Shown: piece after piece, positions 49,464 through 59,531 of the stretch | Numbering within the stretch: position 1 is the stretch's first letter | Layout of the letters: every line of letters begins with the position of its first letter | Source of the DNA: G963668605 sp963668605 | GTDB taxonomy: Bacteria > Acidobacteriota > Terriglobia > Bryobacterales > Bryobacteraceae | Reading direction: 5' to 3' | Assembly (NCBI GenBank): GCA_963668605.1 | Contig: OY764903.1 | Coordinates: 7,006,001-7,070,000, forward strand | DNA length: 64,000 bases | The notes under the pieces: generated by a model | What the model was told of the DNA's origin: nothing | The model's input: the letters and a program-made list of their open reading frames with translations, nothing else | Databases searched by the model: none | Position numbers and translations under genes: made by a program

Positions 49464-50189
49464 ATGTTAAACTCGCCGGAAAAGCAAGTCGAGCCGCCAC
49501 TCTCAGGCAAGTGTGTCGAGGCGCTCTACCTGCGTGTGTTCTCGGAATTGAGGCCGCGTACCGCGCCGCCGCGCGTTGAAGTGGAGTTCTGTAGGTTTGC
49601 TAACGTCAATTGTTTCATAAAGATGAGCGAGGGAGTCGTGCATGTGCGGATCAGCGATCTACTCGCCGGGGCGCCGCCCTCGGTCATGGAAGCGCTTGCC
49701 TGGATTCTGCTGTCAAAACTTTTCCGGAAGCCCGTTCCCCGCATCCACGCGCATCGCTACCGCGTCTTCATGAATCGCGGCGAAATGCGCCGCACGATGC
49801 ACAGCGTGCGGCAGGAGCGCGGACGCAAGTTCGTGTCCGGTCCGCAGGGCAAGCACTACAACCTGGAGCAGGTTTTCGAGGATATCAATTTCCGCTTCTT
49901 TCACGGGCTGATGGCGCGCCCGCAACTCGGCTGGAGCCGCAAAGCTTCCCGCAGCACGCTGGGCCATTACGACCCTTCCCACCACGCCATCATCATCAGC
50001 CGCATCTTCGACAGCCCGAAAGTTCCGCCGCTGGCGCTCGAGTACGTCGTTTTTCATGAGATGTTACACCTGCGCCATCCCGTCGATCACAGCGGTGCGC
50101 GCCGCCGCGTGCACACACGTGAGTTCCGCGAGGCGGAGAAGCAGTTTCCGCGTTTCCAGGAAGCCGTGGAACTGCTGAAGCACTTGTAG
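49464..50189 (+). CDS. SprT-like zinc metalloprotein
   Basis: A 241-residue protein with the zincin motif HEMLH (His198-Glu199...His202) and a further His downstream (HLRHPVDHSGARRRVHTREFREAEKQFP), as in SprT/WLM-type families. The N-terminal part has an unusual RYRVFMNRGEMRRTMHSVRQERGRKF basic region that may bind nucleic acid. SprT-like proteases act on DNA-protein crosslinks in eukaryotes; the bacterial role is unclear. The start has no strong ribosome binding site. Confidence 0.75.
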   Translation: MLNSPEKQVEPPLSGKCVEALYLRVFSELRPRTAPPRVEVEFCRFANVNCFIKMSEGVVHVRISDLLAGAPPSVMEALAWILLSKLFRKPVPRIHAHRYRVFMNRGEMRRTMHSVRQERGRKFVSGPQGKHYNLEQVFEDINFRFFHGLMARPQLGWSRKASRSTLGHYDPSHHAIIISRIFDSPKVPPLALEYVVFHEMLHLRHPVDHSGARRRVHTREFREAEKQFPRFQEAVELLKHL

Positions 50190-50212
50190 ACTTAGGAGCG
50201 GTGCTGCGTGCG

Positions 50213-51427
50213 TCATGCACCATTCAGTGTCTGATTTGATTCAGCGCCACATGTGGGACGTCGCGCCAATAGTCCGATCAGGGCTATGGTCGAAAAGACG
50301 GCGCCTGCGAGAAACGGCACAGCGGGTCCGTAGACTTCCCAAAGAAATCCGGCCAGAACGCTCGCCAGCAGGAGAACTCCCCCCGTGACGAGGTTGAACA
50401 GCCCGAAAGCAGTGGCGCGCAGATCTGCCGGTGCTGTTGCAGCAACGATTGTCGTTAACAGGCCCTGGGTCGCTCCCATGTGCAGTCCCCACAATATAGA
50501 ACCGGCGAACACCGCCCACGGCGTACTTGCCGCGGCGAGAACCAGATCCGCTGCGATCAAGAAACCGATCCCGACTGCAAGGATGCTGCTGCGGTTCAGC
50601 CGATCGGAGAGATGGCCGAATGGGTAGGCGCTGGCTGAATAGACTACGTTCATGACGATCAGGACGACCGGAACATAGGTGACCGCAAGGCCAACGTTCG
50701 CGACACGCAACAGAAGGAATGCTTCGCTAAATCGTGCCAGGGTGAGGATGGCGGCTAAGGCTACGACGAGCCAGAACTTGAGGCCGAGGCGGCGAATTTC
50801 CTGACGTTGCAGCGGAAAGCGCCTGTTCCCCCCAACGGAGTGCATTTCCGGCTCCTGAACGCCAAAAACAACAAACGCCACAGAGATCAGAGCCGGCAAC
50901 ACAGCGATCCAAAAGACCAACCGGAAGTTGTTGCCGGAGAGTGCCATAAACACCATCGCCAACGCAGGTCCGGCAAACGCGCCGATCGTGTCCATGGACT
51001 GGCGAAGGCCGTAGGCGGCGCCGCGCATTAACACTGGCGTCAAGTCAGCCACCAGGGCATCACGCGGCGCGCCGCGAATCCCTTTGCCGATGCGATCAAG
51101 AAAGCGGGCGGTGACGACGGCGCCCGCGCTCGTAGCAAGGGGGAACAGGGGTTTGGTAAGCGCGGCCATACCATAGCCCAAAAGCACCAGGGGCTTACGC
51201 TTGCCCATCCAGTCACTGACCACACCGGCGAAGACTTTTGTGATTGCCGCTGTGGACTCTGCTATGCCCTCGATGAGCCCTACAGTCAAAGTGCTCAACC
51301 CAAGCACGCTCACCAGGAAGATAGGTAGCAAACTGTGGATCATCTCCGAGGAGACATCCATGAACATGCTGACGAATCCCAGCGCAATCACTCCCCGCGG
51401 CAATGCTTGGCCCGCTGCTTTGCGCAT
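50213..51427 (-). CDS. MFS transporter
   Basis: A 404-residue, 12-helix major facilitator. Typical loops GVVSDWMGKRKPLVLLGYG after helix 2-3 and GHLSDRLNRSSILAVG after helix 8, and RFLDRIGKGIRGAPRDALVADLTP between helices 4 and 5. The last pattern is common in multidrug or small-molecule exporters of the set/araJ-like group; substrate unknown. Stands alone, convergent with the SprT-like gene. Confidence 0.83.
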   Translation of the reverse strand: MRKAAGQALPRGVIALGFVSMFMDVSSEMIHSLLPIFLVSVLGLSTLTVGLIEGIAESTAAITKVFAGVVSDWMGKRKPLVLLGYGMAALTKPLFPLATSAGAVVTARFLDRIGKGIRGAPRDALVADLTPVLMRGAAYGLRQSMDTIGAFAGPALAMVFMALSGNNFRLVFWIAVLPALISVAFVVFGVQEPEMHSVGGNRRFPLQRQEIRRLGLKFWLVVALAAILTLARFSEAFLLLRVANVGLAVTYVPVVLIVMNVVYSASAYPFGHLSDRLNRSSILAVGIGFLIAADLVLAAASTPWAVFAGSILWGLHMGATQGLLTTIVAATAPADLRATAFGLFNLVTGGVLLLASVLAGFLWEVYGPAVPFLAGAVFSTIALIGLLARRPTCGAESNQTLNGA

Positions 51428-51908
51428 GGTCCTAATTCTAGATCACACGCAAGGATGGCCGCACTGAATCCCGCGCCGCAACAACATGATCGTGCTCAAA
51501 CTCGCTAAACGTTTCCGGGAGTAGACCGGGTTCGAGGGTCAACCACTCCGTTTGGCCGAGACGGACTCACTCTGAACCGGGATTTCCATTGAGGCGTTCC
51601 GTGGGCTAAAGAGCATACACCCGGCCACGCTGCGAAGGGCTGGTCCAGGCAACCTTTCACTCCAGGCCCTTCGCCGCACGTCCCCAAAACAGCTCACCGT
51701 GCCCTTGTCGGCAACTCGCAACCCAGAAATGTCGCCCTCATAATGTCCTCCGATACTCCCTTTGACACGAACGCCCGTCGCGAGTAAGCTGATGCTGAGC
51801 GCAAGGACCAAGAGCAAGGCTGGCCGGAAACGCGGCCGCTTCCTGATACGCCATTTCAGTCCACTGCCACAGGTAGCGGCGAACGGCCATCGTTGGGAGG
51901 TCAATGTG
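51428..51908. other. Intergenic region before the SBBP protein
   Basis: About 480 bases without a convincing gene. It holds the candidate promoter at 51762-51790 for the downstream gene and a GGGAGG ribosome binding site at 51895-51900. An antisense frame at 51539-51904 has a hydrophobic stretch but a TTG start without a ribosome binding site, so it is not called. Confidence 0.6.
51762..51790 (+). promoter_or_regulatory. Candidate promoter of the SBBP/TIGR03437 gene
   Basis: A perfect -35 TTGACA (51762-51767) is followed after 17 nt by TAAGCT (51785-51790), a weak -10 box. It would give a leader of about 110 nt before the ATG at 51909. Reading by eye. Confidence 0.4.
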
Positions 51909-54812
51909 ATGGTTCATCCCAGGCGCGGAAGCCTGACTTCACTCTTGCTGTTATTGCTGGCGGCCACACGCGTGTTGCCAGCCGATTCCACAGCCGGCCA
52001 AGACGAGCTTGGAGTCTTGCGGTCCGGCCAGCCACTACCCTCTCTCTTTTTCGAACCCAACCAGGGTCAGGCCGGCAGGGCTGTGCGGTTTCTGTCGCGC
52101 GGACCTCGAAGCACCCTCTTCCTGATGGCTGGCGGACAGGCTCTGCTTCGCCTTCCGAATGGCAGCCTTCGGATGAACCCGGCCGGAGCGGCGGTATCGC
52201 CGCGAGCCGTTGGAATCGAGCCGCTTTCGGGAACCATCAGTTGCTTTGTCGGCAGCGACCGCAGCAAGTGGCGCACGAATCTGGCCGCGTACTCAGCAGT
52301 CAAATTCGAGCGAGTGTATTCCGGCATTGACCTCGTCTATCGTGGCGGAAATGACCGGCTCGAGTATGACTTCATCGTCTCTCCCGGCGCCGACCCCAGC
52401 GCGATTTCGCTCAATTTTTCGGGTGCCGACCGGATGGAACTCGACCGTGACGGCAATCTCGTTTTCTCACTGCAAGGCAAAACTCTCCTGCACCGCAAGC
52501 CTTACGTCTATCAACCAGCGGGGCAAACGCGCCGCGAGATTTCCGGTCGATATGTGCTCGCCGGCGCACTTCGGGTCCGCTTTGAAATCGGCGCCTACGA
52601 TCGCCACTTACCTCTGGTCATCGATCCCGTGATTTCGTACGCGACTTACCTCGGCGGCGCCGGCGCCGATGGCGCATTTTCTGTTGCGCTCGATCGCTAC
52701 GGCAACATCTTTTTGGCGGGCATCACCGCTTCCCTGGATTTCCCGAAAACCACTGGTTCCATCCCTGGCCGCACGTTTCAAGACGCTACCGATGTGTTCG
52801 TTGCGAAACTGAATCCGCAGGGGACGGCGCTACTCTACGCGACGTATCTGGGGGGATCCGACAAGGACGCGGCCATGTCCATTGCCGTGGACGCCGAAGG
52901 GAACGCGTATCTCACCGGGGGCACCAACTCCCAGGATTTCCCAGTCACGCCCGGAGCCTTTCAGTCCAAGTTCGGAGGCACGGGAGGCCGGTCGCTGCCG
53001 CCGTTTTCAACTCCGGTGGGCGACGGTTTTGTGACTAAGCTCAACCCCACCGGTTCCGCGCTGGTCTACTCCAGCTACCTGGGGGGAACCTCGATCGATC
53101 AAGCTTACGGAATTGCGGTGGATTCTTCGGGTGTCGCCTCTGTCGCCGGCACCACGGGCTCGCGGGACTTCCCGGTTACTCAGGGAGTGGTCCAAACGAG
53201 TGGTCATGGTTCAAGCGACATCTTTGTCGCCCGAATCAACTCCGCCGGCACCGGCCTTCTGTATTCGACCTATCTGGGCGGATCTGATGAGGATTACGCG
53301 TTCGCTCTCGCGCTCGATTCCGCCGGAAGCGCATACGTGACCGGAGTCACCGGTTCGGACGACTTCCCCGTCACACTCGGCGCTTTCCAGAGCCGCCGCA
53401 AGGGCGGTGCCTCGGCCTATGTTGCGAAGCTGAACAGCACAGGCACGGCATTGGTTTATTCCACCTACCTGGGCGGCGAAAACAGCACCTATGCGTTCGG
53501 TCTGACGATCGATGGCGCGGGTAGCGCATATGTCACAGGCTCCACCACTGCCGGGGACTTCCCAATCACAGCAGGGGCATTCCAGTTTCGTTCCAAGGCG
53601 GGCTCCGACGGTGGCGATGTCTTTGTGACCCAGTTCAACCCCTCCGGCAGCTCTCTGGTGTACTCGAGTGTATTCGGTGGCAACGGCGCCGACATCGGCT
53701 ACGCGATCACAGTGGACAAGTCCGGAAATGCCTACGTTACGGGCTACGCCAAACCCGTTTCGCGCGGGATTGATTTCCCCACCACGCCCGACGCGGTTCA
53801 ACGATGCGGAACCGGCTATTCCGCCGCCTTTCTGGTCCGTCTCAGCGCCGGCGGAACTGCCCTGAAATACTCCGGTTACCTCGGCGGCGGCTCTCGCACG
53901 GCCAGCATCGGAACCGCGATCGCACTTGATGCCGAGGGGCGAGTCTACGTTGCCGGATCTACCGACGCGCCCGACTTTCCTGTCTCCACCGAGGCGCTGC
54001 AAAAAGCGCCCGGAGGGGGCGGCGGCTCCGATTTCACGAATCTGTACCCTTTTTTCGGGGACGCTTTTCTTGCGCAGGTCGACCTCTCGGTGCAGCATCC
54101 CTTTGCACTCACGTGCGAGGCGAACTCGGCTAGCCTCGCGCCGAACGCGGTCTCGCCTGGCGAAATCGTCAGTTTCTTCGGCTCGGGAATCGGTCCGCCT
54201 GCCGGCGTCCCGGCCAACCTCGATGCCACCAGACACCTCCCTACCTCGCTTGCTGGCGTCAGAGTCCTCTTCGATGGCAATCCGGCGCCTCTCCTGTTCG
54301 TTCGCTCTGACCAGATCAACGCCGTCGCTCCGTTCGGCCTTGACGGCAAGACCTCGACTCAGGTGCAAATCGAGTATGCGGGCGTCAGATCAAACGTTCT
54401 GTCACTCCCCGTTTTCGGCGCGAACCCCGGCATCTTCACCACCGACTCGTCGGGTAGCGGCCAGGCTGCGGCATTGAACGAGGACCACTCGATCAACTCG
54501 CAGTCCAATCCCGCAGGCCCGGGTTCGATCGTAGTGTTGTTCGCTACCGGTGCGGGGAAACTGGATCCGGTTCCGGAGGACGGCACCGCTATCGCAGGAA
54601 CTCCTCCACGAACACTGCCAGCATCGGCCTACATTGGATCTTGCCCGGCGGAAGTTCTTTACTCCGGCAGCGCGCCTGGGCTGATTGCCGGAGCCATCCA
54701 GGTCAACGTCCGCGTTCCGGACCAGCCTCAATGCGGCCGCGGCAATCTGCGGGTGGTGCTGTTTTTTGGAGGCGCTCTCAGCCAGGAACTCGCCACCATT
54801 AGCGTGCGCTAG
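51909..54812 (+). CDS. Secreted SBBP beta-propeller protein with TIGR03437 C-terminal domain
   Basis: A 967-residue exported protein. Signal peptide, an N-terminal domain (about 35-240: FFEPNQGQAGRAVRFLSRGPRSTLFL ... VYSGIDLVYRGGNDRLEYDFIV) usual for SBBP proteins, then about eight seven-bladed-type SBBP repeats (such as YSTYLGGSDEDYAFALALDSAGSAYVTG and DFPVT), and a C-terminal TIGR03437 Solibacter domain (about 735-967: SPGEIVSFFGSGIGPPAG, ADQINAVAPF-like LFVRSDQINAVAPFGL, VVLFATGAGKLDPVPEDG). GGGAGG lies 8 nt before ATG 51909; GTG 51906 is an alternative. Probably surface or extracellular; function unknown. Confidence 0.88.
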   Translation: MVHPRRGSLTSLLLLLLAATRVLPADSTAGQDELGVLRSGQPLPSLFFEPNQGQAGRAVRFLSRGPRSTLFLMAGGQALLRLPNGSLRMNPAGAAVSPRAVGIEPLSGTISCFVGSDRSKWRTNLAAYSAVKFERVYSGIDLVYRGGNDRLEYDFIVSPGADPSAISLNFSGADRMELDRDGNLVFSLQGKTLLHRKPYVYQPAGQTRREISGRYVLAGALRVRFEIGAYDRHLPLVIDPVISYATYLGGAGADGAFSVALDRYGNIFLAGITASLDFPKTTGSIPGRTFQDATDVFVAKLNPQGTALLYATYLGGSDKDAAMSIAVDAEGNAYLTGGTNSQDFPVTPGAFQSKFGGTGGRSLPPFSTPVGDGFVTKLNPTGSALVYSSYLGGTSIDQAYGIAVDSSGVASVAGTTGSRDFPVTQGVVQTSGHGSSDIFVARINSAGTGLLYSTYLGGSDEDYAFALALDSAGSAYVTGVTGSDDFPVTLGAFQSRRKGGASAYVAKLNSTGTALVYSTYLGGENSTYAFGLTIDGAGSAYVTGSTTAGDFPITAGAFQFRSKAGSDGGDVFVTQFNPSGSSLVYSSVFGGNGADIGYAITVDKSGNAYVTGYAKPVSRGIDFPTTPDAVQRCGTGYSAAFLVRLSAGGTALKYSGYLGGGSRTASIGTAIALDAEGRVYVAGSTDAPDFPVSTEALQKAPGGGGGSDFTNLYPFFGDAFLAQVDLSVQHPFALTCEANSASLAPNAVSPGEIVSFFGSGIGPPAGVPANLDATRHLPTSLAGVRVLFDGNPAPLLFVRSDQINAVAPFGLDGKTSTQVQIEYAGVRSNVLSLPVFGANPGIFTTDSSGSGQAAALNEDHSINSQSNPAGPGSIVVLFATGAGKLDPVPEDGTAIAGTPPRTLPASAYIGSCPAEVLYSGSAPGLIAGAIQVNVRVPDQPQCGRGNLRVVLFFGGALSQELATISVR

Positions 54813-54903
54813 TCAGCACCCGAGAGTTCCAACACAGTAGTGTCCAGATGGGCCGTCATTTCGGAGCAGTAAGGGCTTGGCAGTGCGGGAACCGTGTCGC
54901 CGG

Positions 54904-56739
54904 CTAGTGCCGCACCGAAAGTGTCGTCCCGGCCGCGAACGGCGTGCCCCCGATTGTCCCGTTCACCGGATAGTCCCCGTCCGGCAACGATGCAGGGACT
55001 TGAAACGCCACTTGGCACAGCCCCGCGAAACCTGCAGCCAGTGCCGCGCCATACACCGTGGCCGGCGTCAGATTCACGGTGATAGTGGGCAGGGAGATGG
55101 TCGAATACGTTGGCGTCCCTGGAATTTGCACGCCCTCCGGCGTCGGCGGCGAGGTGGGTCCCAACCCGTTCCCCCACAAGATAACCACTTCCCCGGGCTT
55201 TGCGGCCACCGTAGTCGCTCCGGAAAACGTGCCGCTCTTGGCTGCCCAAGTGAAATCCGCGTGGGTTGCTACCGGCTGGTTACCCGGCCACACGAAAAAC
55301 GCCGGTGAGTAGGTGCTCGACAGCACTGTGAACGGCGCGCTGGCCCCCGCCGGTGTGGTCACCACCACTTGCAGCAGTCCCGTCCCCGAGTCCCCGACGA
55401 AGACGTTGATCTGGCTCGCGCTGATATACTGCACATACGCTGGGCGGCCTCCGATTGTCACCGTCACTCCATCTAACGTCGTGGGCAGGATTCCAGCCAC
55501 GATGGAGTTGTTCCACGTGTCCGTGCGCGGCGCTAGATTCGAACCCCGGATCGTGGCCCAGGAATTCGGTGCGATCCCTGCCAGAAAACTGGCTCCGTTC
55601 ACCGCGCCGGTCACGACTGGCAACGCCGAAGGCGGAGTGCTGCGCGGCGTCACCTTGCGAACCAGGCCGTTCGAACTGTCCGTGAGGTAGATATTGCCTC
55701 CGGCCTCCACAGCTACGGCCCAAACGTTGCCCAACGCTGCGGTGGTTGCCGCGACCCCCTCGGCGCGCAGGTTCGTCCCGCCTCCCGCTAAGGTGCTCAC
55801 GATCCCATTGGTTTCCAGTTCCTGGACGCAGTTCGCGGACTCATTCGCGATATACAAATTCCCGCTGCTGTCCACCACCAGACCGGTAGCTCGCCCAACA
55901 TCCGCGCGCGCCGCTGCAACCGGTGACGGTGAGCAAAAACCAAAGCCTCCGTGCAGCACACTCGTGATCGTGCCTTTCGAGTCAACTTTGCGGATCGCGC
56001 CGTTGCCCACGTCGGCGATGTAGATGTTTCCGTTTGAATCCACCGCCACGTCGCTGGGATTTGCCAACTGCGCATTGAGGGCCGGCCCGCCGTCGCCCAG
56101 CACCATGCCGTTCCCTCGCCCCGCGACGGTGGTGATGACTCCGCTGGTATCGACCTTGCGGATCCGCCCGTTGCCCGTGTCCGCGATATAGATGTTTCCC
56201 GCGGTGTCCAGCGCTACGCCGCTAGGGCTGTTGAGCTTGGCGGCGGTGGCCGGCCCGCCATCCCCGGAGAAACCGGAATCACCCAGGGAGCCGGCGCCCG
56301 CCACCGTTGTGATCAGTCCCGTCGGGTTCACCTTGCGTACGCGGTGATTGCCGACGTCCGTAATATAGAGATTTCCGTTGCCATCCACGGCGAGCCCGAC
56401 ATGCGTCGACGCAGGGAAAACAAACCCAGCCGAGGTTGCCGGTCCATCTCCAACGGATGCCGGACTTCCGCCTCCCGCAGCCGTGGTAATGACCCCGTTC
56501 GAGGCGAGGACCTTGCGTATCCGTTTGCCAAACGAATCCGCGAAGTAGACGTTCCCAGAGCCGTCCACCGCCACGCCTATGGGATATCCTATTGCGGTGC
56601 TGGTAGCCTGGCCGCCATCGCCGGTGGCGATTAGGCCACCGTTCCCCGCCACAGTACTTATAATCCCTTGCGCGTAGGTAAGCCCTGCAGCCCCAAGCAA
56701 ACTCGACGTCACAAGCGCAAACCTGTGCAATCGTGCCAT
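54904..56739 (-). CDS. Secreted NHL-repeat propeller protein with TIGR03437 domain
   Basis: A 611-residue exported protein: signal peptide MARLHRFALVTSSLLGAAGLTYA, six or so NHL blades (GVAVDGSGNVYFADSFGKRIRKV, LAVDGNGNLYITDVGNHRVRKV, GVALDTAGNIYIADTGNGRIRKV, and so on) each followed by ITTVAG segments, then a TIGR03437 domain (about 385-611: NGASFLAGIAPNSWATIRGSNLAPRTDTW ... ISASQINVFVGD ... PGEVVILWGNGLGPTSPPTPEG). Convergent with the SBBP gene (91 nt apart) and paralogous to it in the C-terminal domain. Confidence 0.88.
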   Translation of the reverse strand: MARLHRFALVTSSLLGAAGLTYAQGIISTVAGNGGLIATGDGGQATSTAIGYPIGVAVDGSGNVYFADSFGKRIRKVLASNGVITTAAGGGSPASVGDGPATSAGFVFPASTHVGLAVDGNGNLYITDVGNHRVRKVNPTGLITTVAGAGSLGDSGFSGDGGPATAAKLNSPSGVALDTAGNIYIADTGNGRIRKVDTSGVITTVAGRGNGMVLGDGGPALNAQLANPSDVAVDSNGNIYIADVGNGAIRKVDSKGTITSVLHGGFGFCSPSPVAAARADVGRATGLVVDSSGNLYIANESANCVQELETNGIVSTLAGGGTNLRAEGVAATTAALGNVWAVAVEAGGNIYLTDSSNGLVRKVTPRSTPPSALPVVTGAVNGASFLAGIAPNSWATIRGSNLAPRTDTWNNSIVAGILPTTLDGVTVTIGGRPAYVQYISASQINVFVGDSGTGLLQVVVTTPAGASAPFTVLSSTYSPAFFVWPGNQPVATHADFTWAAKSGTFSGATTVAAKPGEVVILWGNGLGPTSPPTPEGVQIPGTPTYSTISLPTITVNLTPATVYGAALAAGFAGLCQVAFQVPASLPDGDYPVNGTIGGTPFAAGTTLSVRH

Positions 56740-56989
56740 GAGCCCCTCCTACAATTAGGTCCAGTATAATCGAGCTTCACTAAATCGTTAAGAATTTATC
56801 GCTCGATTTCCATCCGCGCCGTCACGCCTTCCCTTTGCCTGCGAGACCGGCGTGAAAATTCAGTTGCCGCGCTCCGCCGATGTAGGTGTACAATTTTTCT
56901 AACCTGGGTTCCAAACTGGAGATTCCGAGCGGACCGTTCGCCTGCCCAGGAGAACTGCGGCTGGAAGTCCGACTGAAAGAGAGGGGTAA

Positions 56990-57376
56990 ATGAAGAGCCT
57001 GACGATTGCAGCAACTCTGATTCTGACCGGCGTCCTCGCCTATGGCGTGGCGGCCCACGCGCAGCCGGCCAGCGCTGGCAAAGCGGATCCGGTGAAGGTG
57101 GATCCCAAGCATTACAAGGTGGAGTTCGAGAACGAGAGCGTGCGAGTTTTACGCATCTCGTATGGGCCCGGAGAGAAGTCGGTGATGCACAATCACCCCA
57201 ATTCGGTGGCAGTCTATCTCACCGACGGGATGACCCGCATGACCACGCCCGACGGGAAATCGCAGGATATGCCGGCCAAATCCGGAGGAACGAGCTGGAC
57301 GCCCGCCGGGAGTCACCTTCCGCAGAATGTGGGCAACAAGCCGTTCCAGGTGATCCTGGTGGAGCTGAAGAAGTAA
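56990..57376 (+). CDS. Secreted cupin-domain protein
   Basis: A 128-residue exported protein with leader MKSLTIAATLILTGVLAYGVAAHA and a single cupin barrel (VEFENESVRVLRISYGPGEKSVMHNHPNSVAVYLTDG, metal-binding histidines in HNHP; GTSWTPAGSHLPQN with a third). AGAGAGGGG precedes the ATG. Small cupins of this type occur widely in Acidobacteriota; substrate unknown. Confidence 0.8.
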   Translation: MKSLTIAATLILTGVLAYGVAAHAQPASAGKADPVKVDPKHYKVEFENESVRVLRISYGPGEKSVMHNHPNSVAVYLTDGMTRMTTPDGKSQDMPAKSGGTSWTPAGSHLPQNVGNKPFQVILVELKK

Positions 57377-57779
57377 GCCGCCAGCCGCGTTGGGACAGAG
57401 ACTCCGAGTGCACCTGGGGTAGATGTGTGTCTGCTGCTTCCACGGAAGCGAGTCTGGTGGATAGAGACTGGATCGTCGGGGACTGGGCGCGCCGCCAATC
57501 GCTAAGTGCGCCGTTGAATCAGTTCGCCAGCGTCGGTGGTGGCGACGCCAGGGGGCATGAACCGCTCCGCTGCCCGCAGGGCATTTCAATTTGCACCAGT
57601 GCGTTTGTGGATACTAATCTGCAAGCTTCCCAGAATGGGACTTCTGGCCCGCGTGGGTTCACTTCTACGAGTAGGGCGTTACGCAGCCATTTGGCGACGG
57701 AGGAGGGCTACGCTAGCGACGTAGCGCCCACCGCTTCACCCAAGTTGGCCGGAGAGCCTCCGTCAAAGCGGCCGATGCA
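57377..57779. other. Intergenic region with no recognised content
   Basis: About 400 bases between the cupin gene and the convergent propeller gene. No frame with a ribosome binding site or recognisable protein, no tandem repeat and no strong hairpin. The only pattern noted is a short imperfect palindrome (CTACGCTAGCGACGTAGCG) near 57708-57726. Confidence 0.5.
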
Positions 57780-59531
57780 CTATCGAGTTGGTTGCTGGAC
57801 CGGTATGTGGGCAAGGTACTGGCCGTTTCCACACTGGATCTGCGCCAGACCGCTGAAATCGGGAATGCGCATCGACACCTGATACAGGCCCACAAAGCCT
57901 GGTGCCAAGCCCTGATAAGTAATTGTCACAGGGACGTCACCGAGCTTGCAATCCATAGGCGTGAGAAGCCACGAAAGTGGGTTCTCGGGCGCAGGAATTC
58001 CCGTCCTCATTGCCGGAGCAACTGATCCGAAGCCGGTCGCGTACAAGTGGACGATTTCCCCAGGGCGTGCAGGGTTTTCCGGCAATACTAAAGAATCGAA
58101 CGTCTCATGAGCCGCGACGGACAGCGGGTAACCGTACCCGGACCGGTCGTATGGAGCCGGGAGAGCCCAAAAGGCAGGGTCGCGGGAATTCACCGAAAGC
58201 TCAACTGGAAAATGTTCGAATACCGACTGAGTTCTCGGCTCAAGTTCCACGGTTTGTTTTCCGCTTGCCTCCCAAGGCACTTGAAAAGCTATTTCATCAG
58301 GAAATGCCCACAATAGTGGGGCGGCGGTCCCGTTCAATCGCACAGCGACGTCACCGAGGGAGAGAGGGAGTGGACCCGCCGGTGACGACAGCCGGTCTTC
58401 GGTGAATCCGACACCCTTCAACCGACATAGCGACCCGGCAACACAAGCGAATGAAAACTGATTAGATGTGAGTTGATCAGTCAACATGACTGTGCGCGGA
58501 ATCAACTCGGTAATTCGGCCGGTCACGATCTCCAGGCTTTGCAACCTACCGGAACGCGACAAAACGATCGCGGTCCCGCCGTCGCCTGCAAGGATAGCGA
58601 ATTCAACTCCAGCCGGATCATGCGTCAATTGCCTCTGCCCCGAGCCTTCAATGCTGATCAAAAACGCCTGTGGGGCACCAGTTGTTTTGCTGCCGTCGAA
58701 CATCGCGGTAGAGACGAACAGGACCGATTTGCCGTCGTTGCTGATCAGTGGTTGATAGCAGTCGCCGTAACCTTCCGCCAGCGTTCGGACGCTCCCTGAG
58801 TTTAAGTCTACGGTCCTCACGCTCTTGAAAATCCCCGGTACGTTGGACCGGCGTGTATATACAACAGTTGAGCCAGCGGGGTCTATCACTGCGTCCTCGA
58901 TGTTTTCGCCGAGGTTAAGATTACTCCGACCGACGGGCCCGGGACGCCACACCGTTAGTCCCAGGTCGTTGCTCACTACCGTGCCGTTATTAGCAACCGG
59001 CCGTCCGAGTCTGCTGTATGAACTGAACGGCAGCGGGTAGCCGAATACCGCCCGCCCTTCCTGCAAATCCCAGAATCTTGGAACATCGAAGGTCGCGGCT
59101 TGCGTGACCTGAATCGCATATCTGCCGTTCTGGCTAAACCGCACTGTCCCCGGGACAGTCAAGGGCCCGGCGGGTGCGCCTCTGATGGAAGTTACGATTG
59201 ATGGAATCCCGTAACAGTTGGCGTAGCCAGGAGGCAAAGGCTTGCAAGGCTCTGCGGGCGAGACCGCGATGCCAACCACTTGGCCATTGCCCGACGTGGC
59301 CGGAGCCGACTGCCAGGCTGTCGGGTCTCCGTAAGGCTGCAGTCCTTGGTTATCAACCACGAACACCTTGCTCGTTAGCGGTTGGTTCGTGTTCAACTGG
59401 CGCATCCGAGTAGCAACGTACACAGTTGCACCGTCATCCGTCACGCTTATTGTGTAAAGGTCCTGTGCCTGAGCGAGCGAACACAGGATATTTGCGATCA
59501 CCAACCCGTTGATCAATGGGTTCAACGACAT
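57780..59531 (-). CDS. Secreted PD40-like propeller protein with TIGR03437 domain
   Basis: A 583-residue exported protein: leader NGLVIANILCSLAQA, a TolB/PD40-like propeller (about 25-370, with repeats like YAIQVTQAATFDVPRFWDL, PLISNDGKSVLFVSTAMFDGS, AILAGDGGTAIVLSRSG), and a TIGR03437-type C-terminal domain (about 370-583: LGDVAVRLNGTAAPLLWAFPDEIAFQVPW ... RPGEIVHLYATGFGSVAPAMRTG). Third protein of this kind within 8 kb. Codon choice looks less GC-rich than neighbours, which could indicate transfer. Confidence 0.83.
   Translation of the reverse strand: MSLNPLINGLVIANILCSLAQAQDLYTISVTDDGATVYVATRMRQLNTNQPLTSKVFVVDNQGLQPYGDPTAWQSAPATSGNGQVVGIAVSPAEPCKPLPPGYANCYGIPSIVTSIRGAPAGPLTVPGTVRFSQNGRYAIQVTQAATFDVPRFWDLQEGRAVFGYPLPFSSYSRLGRPVANNGTVVSNDLGLTVWRPGPVGRSNLNLGENIEDAVIDPAGSTVVYTRRSNVPGIFKSVRTVDLNSGSVRTLAEGYGDCYQPLISNDGKSVLFVSTAMFDGSKTTGAPQAFLISIEGSGQRQLTHDPAGVEFAILAGDGGTAIVLSRSGRLQSLEIVTGRITELIPRTVMLTDQLTSNQFSFACVAGSLCRLKGVGFTEDRLSSPAGPLPLSLGDVAVRLNGTAAPLLWAFPDEIAFQVPWEASGKQTVELEPRTQSVFEHFPVELSVNSRDPAFWALPAPYDRSGYGYPLSVAAHETFDSLVLPENPARPGEIVHLYATGFGSVAPAMRTGIPAPENPLSWLLTPMDCKLGDVPVTITYQGLAPGFVGLYQVSMRIPDFSGLAQIQCGNGQYLAHIPVQQPTR

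Noticed and set aside
51520..51560. GGTTCGAGGGTC resembling a tRNA T-arm
   Set aside because: No matching acceptor stem, anticodon arm or CCA end could be drawn around it.
51539..51904. 121-residue minus-strand frame with a hydrophobic segment
   Set aside because: TTG start without ribosome binding site, in the leader region of the SBBP gene; not enough support.
53211..54368. 385-residue minus-strand frame over the SBBP repeats
   Set aside because: Repeats on the plus strand produce repeated shadow; no leader or start signal.
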